Notes: generated by a model not told the origin, from the sequence alone. Counted from the first letter of the stretch, positions 1 to 11,340 are shown. The stretch is 64,000 nt of DNA from Linnemannia hyalina (GCA_019671135.1 JAHRHY010000016.1:186001-250000), one strand, 5' to 3'. Program-made: numbers and translations.

Positions 1-378
1 GTCCAAGCCGGATGTGGCACTACATTCTGTAAGTTACTATAGCACAATCTGTTGCGTCTGTTGGTCTTGTTTATCGTTCGACCTCTATCGGGTGTATATT
101 AATTTACACTGACATTTTGTATTTTTTTTTTTTTTTTTTTAGCCATTGTCCCATTTGCCAATCCGAAGAGCATGGGCACTGTCTATGGCCTCGTTGGTGC
201 CGGCGGAAGCGTTGGCTCCATTGTGTTCAATTACGTCTTCAAGGTATACGGCACCAACTACGCTGGTGCCTTCCGTGTTATCGGCTATGCAGCGCTTACA
301 GCAGCAATGTGCACCTTGCTGCTAAAGATTCAAGCTCGAATGCTTCTCGGTCTACTTTTCAAGAAATTGAACCCATAG
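1..378 (+). CDS. Nitrate transporter, 3' end of a second copy (partial at window edge)
   Basis: This is the last part of a nitrate/nitrite transporter of the NNP (NRT2/NrtA) family. Bases 1-28 are the end of an exon, 29-142 an intron (GTAAGT donor, 19-T tract before AG), and 143-378 the last exon, ending in TAG at 376-378. The last exon contains the glycine-rich GAGGSVGS motif of the family. It is identical to the 3' end of the full gene at 4293-5998 and lies in the opposite orientation, so the two tails converge. Only the tail is visible. Whether a complete second transporter lies to the left cannot be told from this window. Confidence 0.85.
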
Positions 379-800
379 AATTGTAGTGTCACTTATTTAT
401 TTAATACAAACGTGGGACTCTATGTTGCAAGGCGGGAAGGCCTTGTGGCGTTCCACCTAATGGTAATTTCCAAATATCGAAATGGGGTATCGCAATCGTG
501 TGAGTAGCTCTGTCTCTACCAGACGATCAGGTTCAAGTTTTTCTCCTCGCATCTTTATCCTCCTCTCGCTTGTGACAGTGATCTTAATGGCAGGATGCGA
601 CAAGGTCAAAAAACCAGCAAGCGCAAATTTACAACCACCACACCATTAGCCCTGCGGACGACATCGCTACCTACTATAAATAAGTGTGCGAGTTAGATAG
701 GTAAACTGGGACAGGAGAACCGACATATGTGGTACAGGTGCATGATTAAAATTGGTGCGGGTTCAAATGCAAGCACATTGTGGTACAGGAACAAAGTGTA
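1..800. repeat. Left arm of a large inverted repeat
   Basis: Each base i in 1-800 pairs with base 4671-i. The register is unbroken, so there are no indels, and I saw no mismatch in the segments compared. The arm covers the transporter tail and about 420 bp of 3' flank. It stops sharply after the sequence ending acaaagtgta at 800 and may continue to the left of the window. Confidence 0.95.
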
Positions 801-1785
801 GGTGTATATTATAGGTGTATGGTCAGGGCGCCGTAGTAAGCGTCTAATGCTCTAATGCACCTCCAACGCACACATAGCCCACCATCTATACTTTTGCCAC
901 TGTCATTGCCCCTTTCTCTCGTCCCTTAAGTACCCCTCACCCTCCCTGTTATTTCCCCATCCTTGACCCTTTACTTTCCAATCGTGCACTCTATCTTATA
1001 CTCCATGACCATCAACACTTCATTTCTCTCCAAACCACCGCACGAGGGCTACAACCACTTGGCTACCTGGAAAATGCATCTCACGACGTCTGACCTCCTC
1101 CACCTCAAACTCCCCACATCGTTCAACAAACTCAAACCCAAACATAATACTCTCAATCAACCACTTGTGCCCGCTCGGGAACACTGCCAACGTGCCACGT
1201 TTAGCCGCAGGTTGTCAGGTTTAGGTTTTGACCGAACGTGTCTTGCATTTTGATTCGGTCACGTGACATCCGCCACCAACTTGATTCTTGCAACCAGTCC
1301 GGCTGAAGCCCGTGCTCAGCTGCCAGAGAAGAAGCGCCAGAACGAGAAACGCCAACCCCCTCCCCCGATCGAACCACCCCCGACCGACACTAAGAATCCT
1401 ACCTAACATTTTTAGTCTATTTTCTCTGTATTTTATTTGCCCTGCCATTTTCCGGTTCTCTGTTTATCTGTTTTTCCTAGTTTAGATGTAGTTTGTGTGC
1501 TTTCTTGGAAAGTATTTTATTTTTACATCTTTTGATTTGGCGGTTACTCGAAGTTGACGAGTATTGGTTTTCTGCAAAACAAAACAAAAAGCGACCAGTC
1601 CGGCTGGATTGAGTTCCGTTAACAACCATCTTTGCCTTTTTGCCTCATCATCCATTTGTCTCTGTCATTCGTTTTGCCATTTGTCGTTTGCCTGCTCCCA
1701 TTCCGGTTCCGTTCTAGGGCCCGTCTTGGCCCCTTTCTGTTTAACCGGTTCCTGGCAACATAAATAGACCCCTGCTCACCCTGTC
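801..1785. other. Start of the spacer between the inverted repeat arms
   Basis: I recognise no gene here. The stretch is C- and T-rich with several short open frames that look like chance. A TATA-like cataaatag at about 1759-1767 and a CT-rich leader after it could be the promoter of the broken gene that follows. Confidence 0.4.
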
Positions 1786-2580
1786 TTGTTCTTCAAACTA
1801 CAACAACTCATTTCCATCTGTACTCTGCCTTTCTTCTGCACATTATTCTTCCTCACCCTTTCCTCTCTCTTCATAATAAAACATAACAATACACATTCTT
1901 ACGAGTCCTGTCTGATCACTGCCCAGCGGTATGGACACCGTCGTCCACTATCCCTTGACAATGCCATTCGTTACGGCAACCTATCTCCAGCCTTTACCCT
2001 GGCGTCCTTCAAGTTCCTCAAAGGCGTCTACGATGTTTTACATGAGCATCAAGAGCAGTTCCAAGACTTCCTCGATTGGGTGTCCACTGTCCTCCACAAG
2101 CATCACCCAGATTTAGCTGCCCACCTTCAGCACGAGCTCGACCACAACATTGGAGAATGCCTCACCACCATATTCCCATCGACCGATATGACCATCCCGG
2201 CAACATCCTGTTTCACCAAGGAGCGTTGGCTAGATCAAGCCTCCATGGATGCATGTCTCGATGCATTCTACGGTTTATTCAGCACCAATGCCAACATTTT
2301 CATCTTCACTATCTATATCAGCACTTTGGTCAGCAGCGACAACGACAGCTCCGGATGGCCTGCCTTTCATAATTGCATCTTTGACGTCTAGTCCTTTACT
2401 GACATCATCGGTGCTCTCCCTATGAGGGTCGAGGAACGTAAAAGCAGTAAGGGCTGCAGTTACCACAAACGCGGCGGCTGCAAGAAGAACGAGCACCGCT
2501 GCGAGTGCGACGACCACTGCGTCTGCAATCAACGTGACGGATGTGAGCATTCTGATCCCTGCGACTGCCTGCTGGTTTAA
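1786..2580 (+). pseudogene. Broken gene with cysteine-rich tail, possibly Ulp1-like
   Basis: One reading frame runs from 1786 to a TAG at 2389-2391 and continues in the same frame to a TAA at 2578-2580. The second part (ATG at 2422, 52 codons) has nine cysteines, including CEC, CVC and CDC pairs. The first part has a segment starting WLDQASMDACL, which loosely resembles the substrate-binding start of Ulp1/C48 proteases (WLND-type). Cysteine clusters and Ulp1-like domains occur in some fungal DNA transposons, which would fit the location in a repeat spacer. The family assignment is weak. That one stop codon separates two coding-like halves is seen directly. Confidence 0.35.
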
Positions 2581-2612
2581 TTACATCAGTAATGAGGAGC
2601 GAGGTGAGTTCA

Positions 2613-3120
2613 TTACGAATAACCGCTCACATTAACAATCCAGGAAAAAAATGATTTGAACTGATACCTGAATGCGAATAGCTCGAGGTGGTGCTGCTTT
2701 CTTCTGGGACAGAAGACGCGTCAGTAGATACCAAGGATGCGACAGCTCTGTCTGTGTGGGTAGCGTTGGCTATTGTGAGTTGGTGTTGTCCGATGAAGAC
2801 GCCAAATCCAATGTTGAATTCAAGTACACAAGCGTTCCTTGATCCAATCTTACTCCTCTCTCCTTCTCTCCGGCTCTTTGAAAGGTTCTCGCAGATCTGG
2901 ATGACGAAAGGAAGGCTTACCAACAGTGGTCGAGGAGTAGTGACCGTATGCGATCTCTGACTGTTTTAATCCGACCTTCTGCGAAAGTACACCAGCTTGC
3001 TTGGCCGTGACTTCAGAGAGTTGCAGGCTACGTTCGGCCCAGAACTGCTCTGCATGATGGTCAAAGAAGGCCACGTAGACTTGTCGGATCTTTCCCGTCT
3101 GTCTCGGTTAATCTCATCAG
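2613..3120 (+). pseudogene. Coding-like remnants, unrecognised
   Basis: Three short stretches look like exons with plausible GT-AG borders: about 2682-2824, 2884-2950 and 2992-3116. The last reads through FRELQATFGPELL and VKEGHVDLSDLS before a TGA. They may continue the broken gene upstream. I do not recognise the protein, and no complete model can be drawn. Confidence 0.25.
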
Positions 3121-3772
3121 ACTGAATGAGCAGAGTAAATGTATTTGGCGCTGACTGTCGATCAGTAGGGTTGAAGTGGCGGGCAAATTCCTAAACGTGA
3201 CATGCTCTTTGTTCAGAACTTCTGTCACAGGGCCATCGGAGGTGAGTCGGCGATGCAGACATGTTAACGATTCGAACGGGTGTGCAGGGCGTGTACATCC
3301 GCAAGTGGAAGCTTAAGTGAAGATGGGGTTCAGGCTGTCCGTTGCAGAAGTCATAAAAGAAAACAAAAGAGAGGTCAATAAGAGAGACTTTGAAAATATC
3401 ATCAAAACGAAGAGCAGGTCATTCATAGTGACAATGAATCAAGCAGAGAGATCCCATGGCGCCTAAGAGAGCATATGCCACACAAGCCTTTCTAAAGACC
3501 ACCATTGTCGCAGCCACTCCTCGCCCGGCAGAGCCCAGAAGTATATCCACCAAGCTAAAGAAGCAGGTCGCATGTGACAAGGTGTTGCTGCATGGGCTAT
3601 ATTAAGAATCAGGTGATTGCCTTATAGAAATGCAAAGATGGGTGAGTGGGTAATGAGAGTTGAACGAAAGCGAAATGTGAGGTGACGAAGGTAAGAGAAT
3701 GAGTGCAAATGGTGGTGAAAAGGGAAAAAGTTGATGGTGAAAGAGAAAGGAGCCGAAGATGCAGGAGCAACA
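3121..3772. other. Non-coding spacer
   Basis: No gene is supported. The last 150 bp are purine-rich and weakly resemble 23870-24000, which precedes the second copy of the dispersed repeat. Confidence 0.4.
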
Positions 3773-3864
3773 GGGATGATCAAAGGTAGAGGAAACAGTA
3801 ACATCTCCTAAGGCATGGATATAATTGATTACAATGGTTGGTGATAACGGATTTCCTTATATGG
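3773..3864. repeat. Dispersed repeat, copy 1
   Basis: This matches 23999-24115 in the same orientation over gggatgatcaaag, gaggaaacag, acatctc, the segment around ggatata, and the final tttccttatatgg. The second copy has about 25 extra bases in the middle. The shared end holds CCTTATATGG, the form of a CArg/SRF box. Copy 1 ends six bases before the right inverted-repeat arm. It is probably the end of a mobile element, but no terminal repeats were found. Confidence 0.6.
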
Positions 3865-3870
3865 GAGTAC

Positions 3871-4670
3871 TACACTTTGTTCCTGTACCACAATGTGCTT
3901 GCATTTGAACCCGCACCAATTTTAATCATGCACCTGTACCACATATGTCGGTTCTCCTGTCCCAGTTTACCTATCTAACTCGCACACTTATTTATAGTAG
4001 GTAGCGATGTCGTCCGCAGGGCTAATGGTGTGGTGGTTGTAAATTTGCGCTTGCTGGTTTTTTGACCTTGTCGCATCCTGCCATTAAGATCACTGTCACA
4101 AGCGAGAGGAGGATAAAGATGCGAGGAGAAAAACTTGAACCTGATCGTCTGGTAGAGACAGAGCTACTCACACGATTGCGATACCCCATTTCGATATTTG
4201 GAAATTACCATTAGGTGGAACGCCACAAGGCCTTCCCGCCTTGCAACATAGAGTCCCACGTTTGTATTAAATAAATAAGTGACACTACAATTCTATGGGT
4301 TCAATTTCTTGAAAAGTAGACCGAGAAGCATTCGAGCTTGAATCTTTAGCAGCAAGGTGCACATTGCTGCTGTAAGCGCTGCATAGCCGATAACACGGAA
4401 GGCACCAGCGTAGTTGGTGCCGTATACCTTGAAGACGTAATTGAACACAATGGAGCCAACGCTTCCGCCGGCACCAACGAGGCCATAGACAGTGCCCATG
4501 CTCTTCGGATTGGCAAATGGGACAATGGCTAAAAAAAAAAAAAAAAAAATACAAAATGTCAGTGTAAATTAATATACACCCGATAGAGGTCGAACGATAA
4601 ACAAGACCAACAGACGCAACAGATTGTGCTATAGTAACTTACAGAATGTAGTGCCACATCCGGCTTGGAC
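3871..4670. repeat. Right arm of the large inverted repeat
   Basis: This is the reverse complement of 1-800. It includes the last exon, last intron and final 28 bases of exon 2 of the transporter gene, plus about 420 bp downstream of its stop. Even the 19-base A/T tract in the intron has the same length in both arms. Confidence 0.95.
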
Positions 4671-5998
4671 ACAGTAGCTGAACAGGATCAAGACGACGAT
4701 GGAGGAGCTCAATGTTCCAAGCGCAAAGGAGAATCCAATGAGAAAGGCTCCCTGCAAGAAAAAGGCGATGAAGTGGACAAGCATGCGACCCTGGTTGCCC
4801 TCGCCGATCAATGTGTTGACATAATCAGCCAACATGCCTCCGGTCGCGCGAGAGAAGAAATTCATCAGTCCAAAGATGGATCCCAGCATGCCGGAGGTTG
4901 TTTGTGAGAGATTGAAATGCGTGTGGAAGAATTCTCCGATCATGTTGTCGACGGCCAACTCCACTCCGAAGGAACATCCATACTGGATCATCAGGATCAG
5001 CACAGCTGGGTTCTTGAGCTGTGACAGCAAGTCGACCACGACGGATGGTTGCCCGACAAGGCCGGGAACTATGACGGCCTTGGTTGATGTCTCCTTCTGG
5101 CCGGTGGGCTTTTCATCGTCCGAGTCGCCGATCTCCATGGAATCACAGTCGGAGGCAGTCCGTGGCAGTCCGTGCTTTTCGACATCGGCATCATGGCGCT
5201 CTGGGCTTGAGTCGCGGTTCTTCCATTCGTCGCCTGGACAATCATCACCCAAGAAATAATCTGCTACGGCCATAAGAATGCAGAGACAGGCTGGAACGAC
5301 AAAAGTGACTCGCCACGCTTGGTGCGGAGGTAAGACGAGGTTAATGGCGTTGTAAATCAATGGAATCAGGAAGTAGGATACTCCTGCTCCCATGTTGCCG
5401 AATCCACCGCAGAGCGCATTGGCTGTTCCGACAATGTCGTACGAAAACATCCGAGAGGCCCAGTATTGGCATGGCACAAAGGTGGCGCCGATAATGCCAA
5501 TAAAGAACCTGGTGATGATCAACCCGTTGGCGTCCGAAGCGAGTCCAGCCAATCCAATGGTAATAGCTCCAATAAGGAGTAATCCCGCCATGGCTTTCCT
5601 TGGCCCATAGCGATCACACATTGGTCCCTAGAGGCAGTAGGAAGATGCTTTCGATTAGATTCATGAATCGCAAAATCGTTTTCCATTTTCAATTTTCCTT
5701 TACCCTTGCAAGACTTGGCTCCATGTCTTACGATCGTTAGTCGGGCCAGAATAGTAGCGCTGACACTGGTCAGATTGGCGTCTGAAATCTGGCTGGGAGT
5801 GAGTTTCAGATCAGCTTTGATGGTAGGCATCAGTGGAGGGATGGCGAACCATCCTATGAAGGCGATGAAGAAGGACATCCATGAGAGGTGCATTGCTCTC
5901 ATATGCGGCCGAGCGAACGAGAAGAGTTTTATGTTGGTCGCCTTTCCATCTTCATCCACTAGGATATGTTTTGGGAAGATCTTAGTTGCCAGCGTCAT
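4293..5998 (-). CDS. nrtA: High-affinity nitrate transporter (NNP/NRT2 family)
   Basis: A plasma-membrane major facilitator that imports nitrate. Exons are 5998-5732, 5627-4643 and 4528-4293; introns are 104 and 114 nt. The product is 495 aa, normal for fungal NRT2/NrtA (about 500). Exon 1 gives TM1 (WMSFFIAFIGWFAIPPLMP). Exon 2 carries the CDRYGPRK loop, the FGNMGAGV nitrate signature and a charged central loop of about 60 residues typical of fungal members. Exon 3 carries GAGGSVGS. The start at 5998 has A at -3; an in-frame ATG at 6061 would add 21 residues in a weaker context. The gene diverges from nitrate reductase, so the two probably share control. Its last 350 bp and 3' flank are duplicated inverted at 1-800. 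Confidence 0.95.
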
Positions 5999-6711
5999 GT
6001 TGCGTGTAGGATATGTAAGAGACGAGGTTGTGTTTTTTTTGTGATGATTTTGAAAAGGCATTTAGAATGTTCGGGAAATATTTATGCAAGTCTTGAAAGT
6101 GTGTGGGGGGGACCATCGAGCGCTAGAAGATAGTAAACAAACGCTATTCTAACGCTTCAGTCTAGAGCCATCTTTCCTGCGTGTGACAATGACTCAAAGA
6201 AGGGAATGGCTCTGCCCACTTGGCCGCTATGATTCTCTCGTTGCTTTCAGATGGCAAAGAGAGTAATTCACGCCGTTTACATCGTAGGACGCGTCCGGAT
6301 CAGGTCTCTGTCCGATACGGACCATCGTTGACAGCCAACAACGTGTAAAGAAACTTGTGTACGTACACACGTGGATCACGTGCATGCGTAGGTTGTCAGA
6401 TAGGAGATTTTCAAGAACTGACCCTGAATCACCCTCTGAAACACATGTGGCACGCGTATAATTTCTTTCTTTGGGTCTGCAACAGATTAGGTTATCTGTA
6501 TCTCTACAACGGGTCAAAATCACTCCCCACCATTCCTATCACCTTCTGACACTAAAACTTAGTTCTCCCCTTGTATTTATATAGCTGTTACATAACAACA
6601 AAGAAAATAATCAACCCTTATCCCCGCTTTTTCCTGCTTCCCTTGACTTTGTCTCTTGCTGCTGCACACTCCAACCACAAAAGAGCACACCCACAACTTT
6701 ACGCCACCAAA
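5999..6711. promoter_or_regulatory. Shared divergent promoter of nitrate transporter and nitrate reductase
   Basis: The 713 bp between the two start codons should hold both promoters. GATA cores, the binding element of AreA/NIT2-type nitrogen regulators, lie at 6129, 6314 and 6399 (plus strand) and as TATC at 6493 and 6499. A palindrome TCCGATACGGA at 6311-6321 has the CCG-N3-CGG form bound by Zn2Cys6 factors. A perfect 10-bp palindrome GGACGCGTCC lies at 6287-6296. A TATA-like tatttatata is near 6575 for the reductase. Sites are seen; their use is inferred. Confidence 0.6.
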
Positions 6712-9635
6712 ATGCTCAAGGAAAACGTCGATCACAAAGACGAGGACAACTCAAAAATACAACTTGATCCTCGCGATGCCAACACCCCAGACAGATGGAT
6801 AAAGAGACATCCAGAACTTATCCGGCTCACAGGTACCGGTCACCACCTCCTACCCATTCTACAGAGAAACACTTTTGATCCATCGTCTATGGATGTTCTG
6901 AACGCTGACCATGGGCTAAACCTCGATTTTCCTCTTACATAGGAAAGCATCCATTTAACTGTGAACCACCAGTACCACTCCTTCTAAGCAAAGGGTTCAT
7001 CACCCCAAGTTCAATACACTATGTCCGGAACCATGGCGCGGTCCCTCAGCTCTCCTGGGATAGTCACCGCTTGTCCATTGAAGGGTAAGTAGTACGGGCC
7101 TGTCAAGATCCTTGTTAATATCTGTGCAAGCCCACAGTCGTCACAAATCTGACCTCTTTTTTTTTGATCCTTTTTTTTTTTTTTTTGTTAAGGCTTGTAA
7201 ATACAGAGGTGACTCTGACGATGGATATGCTCGCACAACTACCAAGCATAACTATACCCGTCACCCTCGTCTGTGCTGGAAACCGACGGAAGGAGCAAAA
7301 TATGTTCAGGCAAACGATTGGATTCAACTGGGGCCCTGGAGCCGTGTCAACAGCTATATGGAAAGGCGTACTTGTCAGGGACCTATTGCTCAACGTTTGC
7401 AAGGGATTTCGGAAGGGCGCAAGATTTGTCTGCTTTGACGGGTCGGACAAACTCCCCAACGGCACCTACGGCACAAGTCTTTCTGTGGAGAGGGCGCTGA
7501 ATCCGATGAACGACGTGCTGATTGCATACGAGATGAATGGGGCTCGTCTTACGTCAGACCATGGCTTCCCCGTCCGGTTAATCGTCCCAGGCGTCATTGG
7601 TGGTCGAATGGTCAAGTACCTCTCCAAGATTACCGTCTCGGAGGCTCGATCCGATAGCTGGTACCACTACCATGATAACCGAGTCTTGCCGTCGATTGTC
7701 AGCGATGCCGACATGGCGAAGCGGGAACAATGGTGGACCCGACCCGAATACACCATCAACGACCTCAACATCAACAGTGCTATTTGCTCACCAGCCCATG
7801 GATCAGCCTTGCCGATCTCGGATCCTCAAACCTTGGCCAACGACATCACCATCAGCGGCTATGCCTACAACGGCGGATGCAAGAAAATCACTCGGGTGGA
7901 GGTGACCATTGACTCTGGAAAGTCTTGGCTGGTGTCTGATCTTGAACATCCTGAGGAATGGCCAGAGTACCAGTTTTGCGACGACCCGTTCCCGAGGCAA
8001 AGATACTGGTGCTGGTGCTTTTGGTCGATCAAGGTCCCTGTGCGCCAGCTACTCAACTGCAAGGATATCCAAGTCCGAGCCTGGGACAGCACCATGAACA
8101 CCCAGCCAAAGGATCTGAACTGGAATCTGATGGGGATGATGAACAACTGCTGGTACCGCGTGCAGGTCGATTTGACCGTTTCTGGGGAGGATGACGGTGG
8201 ACTGGTCCTTATGTTCAACCACCCTACAGTGCCAGGATCGGAAAGCGGCGGAGGCTGGATGAGGCCCAAAGGAGAAGGAGTGGACAAGGACAAAATCGTG
8301 CACACGACGAAACCCGCCCCTATTCTGACTACAGCAACTGCCAAGCGCGAGACGGTGGAGAATGGGATACCCGAAGCCGCCAACAACACACCTGCCGCCA
8401 GCAAAATCGGCACTGTACCTTCTGGGGTCGAATGTTACACGGCCGAGATGGTTTCCAAGCACTCAACGGAGGACGATTGTTGGATCATTCATGATGGCAA
8501 GGTCTACGATTGCACAAAGTTCCTGAAAGAGCATCCAGGAGGCGCTGACAGCATCACCATGAACGCTGGAGAGGACTGTACTGAGGATTTCGACGCGATC
8601 CACTCGGTCAAAGCCAGAGAGCAGCTCGCCAAGTATTACTGTGGGGAACTTGTTGCAAGCATTCCAGAGCCAAGAGAAGGAGGTATCCAAGCCAAGTCTG
8701 TTCCGACTGGGCTACCCACACCGCTGTCAAGCCGTGATCCGTCCCCAAGTGCCACACCGATGTCAAGCGGTCTTCCGTCCCCAAGTGCTACCACTCGGAC
8801 GTTTTTGGATCCGAAGAAATGGCAAGACATAGCGTTGGTGGAAAAGATCCATTTGACCCACGACACCATGCTCTTCCGCTTCGCGTTTGGACATCCGGAT
8901 CAGCTTCTTGGTCTTCCTTTGGGTAAGCACGTGCTTCTGAGGATCAAGACCAACGATTCTCTAAATGTCCGAGCCTACACTCCAACCAGTCTGCCGGATC
9001 GACAAGGCCACTTCGATCTAGTGGTCAAGATTTATTTCAAGGATACCAATCCTCGATTCCCAGCCGGTGGTGTTGTTTCGCAGTATCTCGGTGCTATGGC
9101 GATCGGCGACAGCATTGCGATCAAGGGTCCTGTCGGAAGCTTCACATATAACGGCCAAGGTCGATACTCGCACTCCTCTGGAAGGAAGGGCCAATGTCTA
9201 CAGATTGGCATGATCTGCGGTGGGTCGGGTCTTACTCCTATGTACCAGGTCATACAAGCCATCCTTGCCGACAAGATGCAAGATGCAACCAAGGTGTCGC
9301 TGATCTTTGGCAACCGAACAGAGGAGGATATCTTGATGCGCAAGGAGATTGAGGCCGCTGGCAATGGACTTGGACCCGACCGCTTCCAACTTTGGCATGT
9401 GCTGTCGGGAAAGCAACCCGAAGGCTGGAAGTATGGCACGGGCCACATCAACAAGGAGATGATCGAGGAGCACTTGTTCGGAAGGCAGTGGGGCGCTCCA
9501 GGCTCGACCGACGATCTATCAAGTAGAATTGTACTGCTTTGTGGCCCTTCCCCCATGATCAACCTCTCCTGTCTCCCTGCTCTGACGGAGCTCTACGGGA
9601 AGGAGTTTGTAGATAACAATGTATTCTGCTTCTGA
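6712..9635 (+). CDS. niaD: Assimilatory nitrate reductase
   Basis: A cytosolic enzyme reducing nitrate to nitrite with NAD(P)H. Exons are 6712-6832, 6943-7084 and 7193-9635; introns are 110 and 108 nt. The product is 901 aa, within the usual range. Domain order: molybdenum cofactor domain (VCAGNRR with the Mo-ligand Cys about residue 115), Moco dimerisation domain, cytochrome b5 domain (HPGG with heme His about 535 and second His about 558), FAD domain (RAYTPTS, GPVGSF) and NAD(P)H domain (CGGSGLTP about 762, CGPSPM about 871). The end is the usual aromatic VFCF. The hinge between cytochrome b5 and FAD contains a duplicated SPSAT segment. The start ATG is the first after a CT/CA-rich leader and the exon 1 residues match the family (RHPELIRLTG-KHPFNCEPP across the intron). 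Confidence 0.97.
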
Positions 9636-11340
9636 TAAGGATTAATAAGTATGAATAAAAGTAGATATTGACACTGCATGTGCGATGCTCGGACCACGGA
9701 CACCGTTATATTGTATTTTCCGGGGAAGTCGTTACCTCTCTTTTGAAAACATCCTTTTCTGAGTAGGTAGTCAATAATTACCAGGGTTAACGACTGCGAG
9801 ATCGTGACTTGATTCCACCTGAAACACCTATTCCCCTTGTTCTTTTTCTTGTTTGTTCTCTTGGTTGCAGCATCTTTATTGTCTTTCACAACGTTGCTCT
9901 TTTTTTTTTTTTTTGTTGTTTTTTTTTTGTTGTTTTTTTTGTTCTGTTTTTTTGTTCTGTTTTTTTGTTCTGTTTTGTTCTGTTCTGTTTTGTTCTGTTT
10001 TTTTGTTTGCAGGACCCTGCGCAAATAGTATGGCTCAACCGCTCTCCACAGTTCAATGATCAGTTGTGGCAGTCCCAGTAAGACGACATTTTCCTTTCAG
10101 TTAGTCCCTGTAGATCTACATTATTACTTTGCGACATACATAGCCAACTGATGGTCGATTCGCTAAGGCTTTGAGCTGACTCAAGTAGAAAAAGGGGCTC
10201 TAATCAGCACGAGCTTAAATATCCACTAGCCTATAATCTCCGAGGTTATTGTCCATAGATCTATTGTCCGTAGGCCTAATATCCACGAGCCTGCTATCCA
10301 CGCGCCTACTATCCACGAGTCTACTATCCACGAGTCTACTATCCGTGCACACATGCACAGCATTCTCCGAGGGGTCGAACGCGTGAAGCAGTCACTTTAA
10401 TTATTCTTCCGAATGTGAAGATGAAATTAGGGTGCCTTCCTTATCTGCAACGTTCTAACCCTCCCTCTCCTTCCCTCGCGACATGCCCTATCTACTCGAC
10501 ACCGAGGCTTGCACCGTATGTTCTTTCAGCTGGCATGTGCTAAGCCCCGGGCTGAAAACGTCCGGTAGTAAGTAAACCTTTTTGGGGGGTGGCATCTCAT
10601 CCAAAATGAATTTTCATCTCATCATGCCTCGGGTTGAACGAAGGGGGCGAGAATCGAGATTAAGGTCCTTTGAAGATGTTTATAAAAGAGATACAGCCAT
10701 CGTAGCATACAATACAATACCTCTTCCCTCTCTTCCCTCTCTTTCAAGAATTCTTGCTTATCCCTCCCGAGTCCCAACTCAACCTCTCCTCAACAATTTA
10801 AACATGTGACCAGTCTTGTCACCCAAGCCACTGGGTGGAAGGTATGTCAAACTTTAATTCTCTATCTGCTCCCTCAAACTGAAATTGTCCCCGCGCATAA
10901 ATAAACATGTGGCAAGATTGCCCCTCAGGATCTGCCAACCACCGTCATGTTAAGGTTGCTCCGAACGACGACCATCTTTACGTTGAAAAAAAATAAAAAA
11001 ATAAAAAAAGTAAGGTTACTCCGAACAAAAACAATGAGCATGATGTGCATGATGAGTCAATAGAAGAAACAAAAGCTCATATAAATATGTCGAATATCGA
11101 TCAGTGACAGCCATCACTTCATTTTTTTCTTCGATCTCTAAACCATTCCACAGTCTCTAAGCCATTTCTCCAGTGTCCAAACCATTCCTCCAGCTGTTAC
11201 ACATACATACACGCACACACACACATATATACATATTCCTCTCTCCCCCGCCTCTCTCCCGCCTCTCTCCCGCCTCTCTCCCGCCTCTCTCCCCGCCTCT
11301 CTTCCCCTTCTTTTCATATCACTTTCAGATACTCTCAGTC
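9636..11340. promoter_or_regulatory. Spacer between nitrate and nitrite reductase genes, with nitrite reductase promoter
   Basis: The left half holds a T-rich TGTT/TTCTG tract (about 9900-10010). A 15-bp tandem array lies at 10221-10340. CTCCGAGG, matching the CTCCGHGG consensus of NirA/NIT4-type nitrate regulators, occurs at 10238-10245 and 10365-10372. Two promoter-like modules follow: tttataaaag at about 10679 with a CT-rich leader, and atataaatatg at about 11079 nearer the gene. A CT minisatellite (GCCTCTCTCCC units) occupies about 11237-11307, just before the start codon. No coding gene is seen. Confidence 0.6.
10221..10340. repeat. Tandem array of eight 15-bp units
   Basis: Units start every 15 bases from 10221. 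The best conserved form is atccacgagtctact, present twice in a row at 10311 and 10326. Earlier units are more diverged. Unit 2 (10236-10250) contains the CTCCGAGG motif. Degenerate units may extend to 10206 and 10355. Confidence 0.85.
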
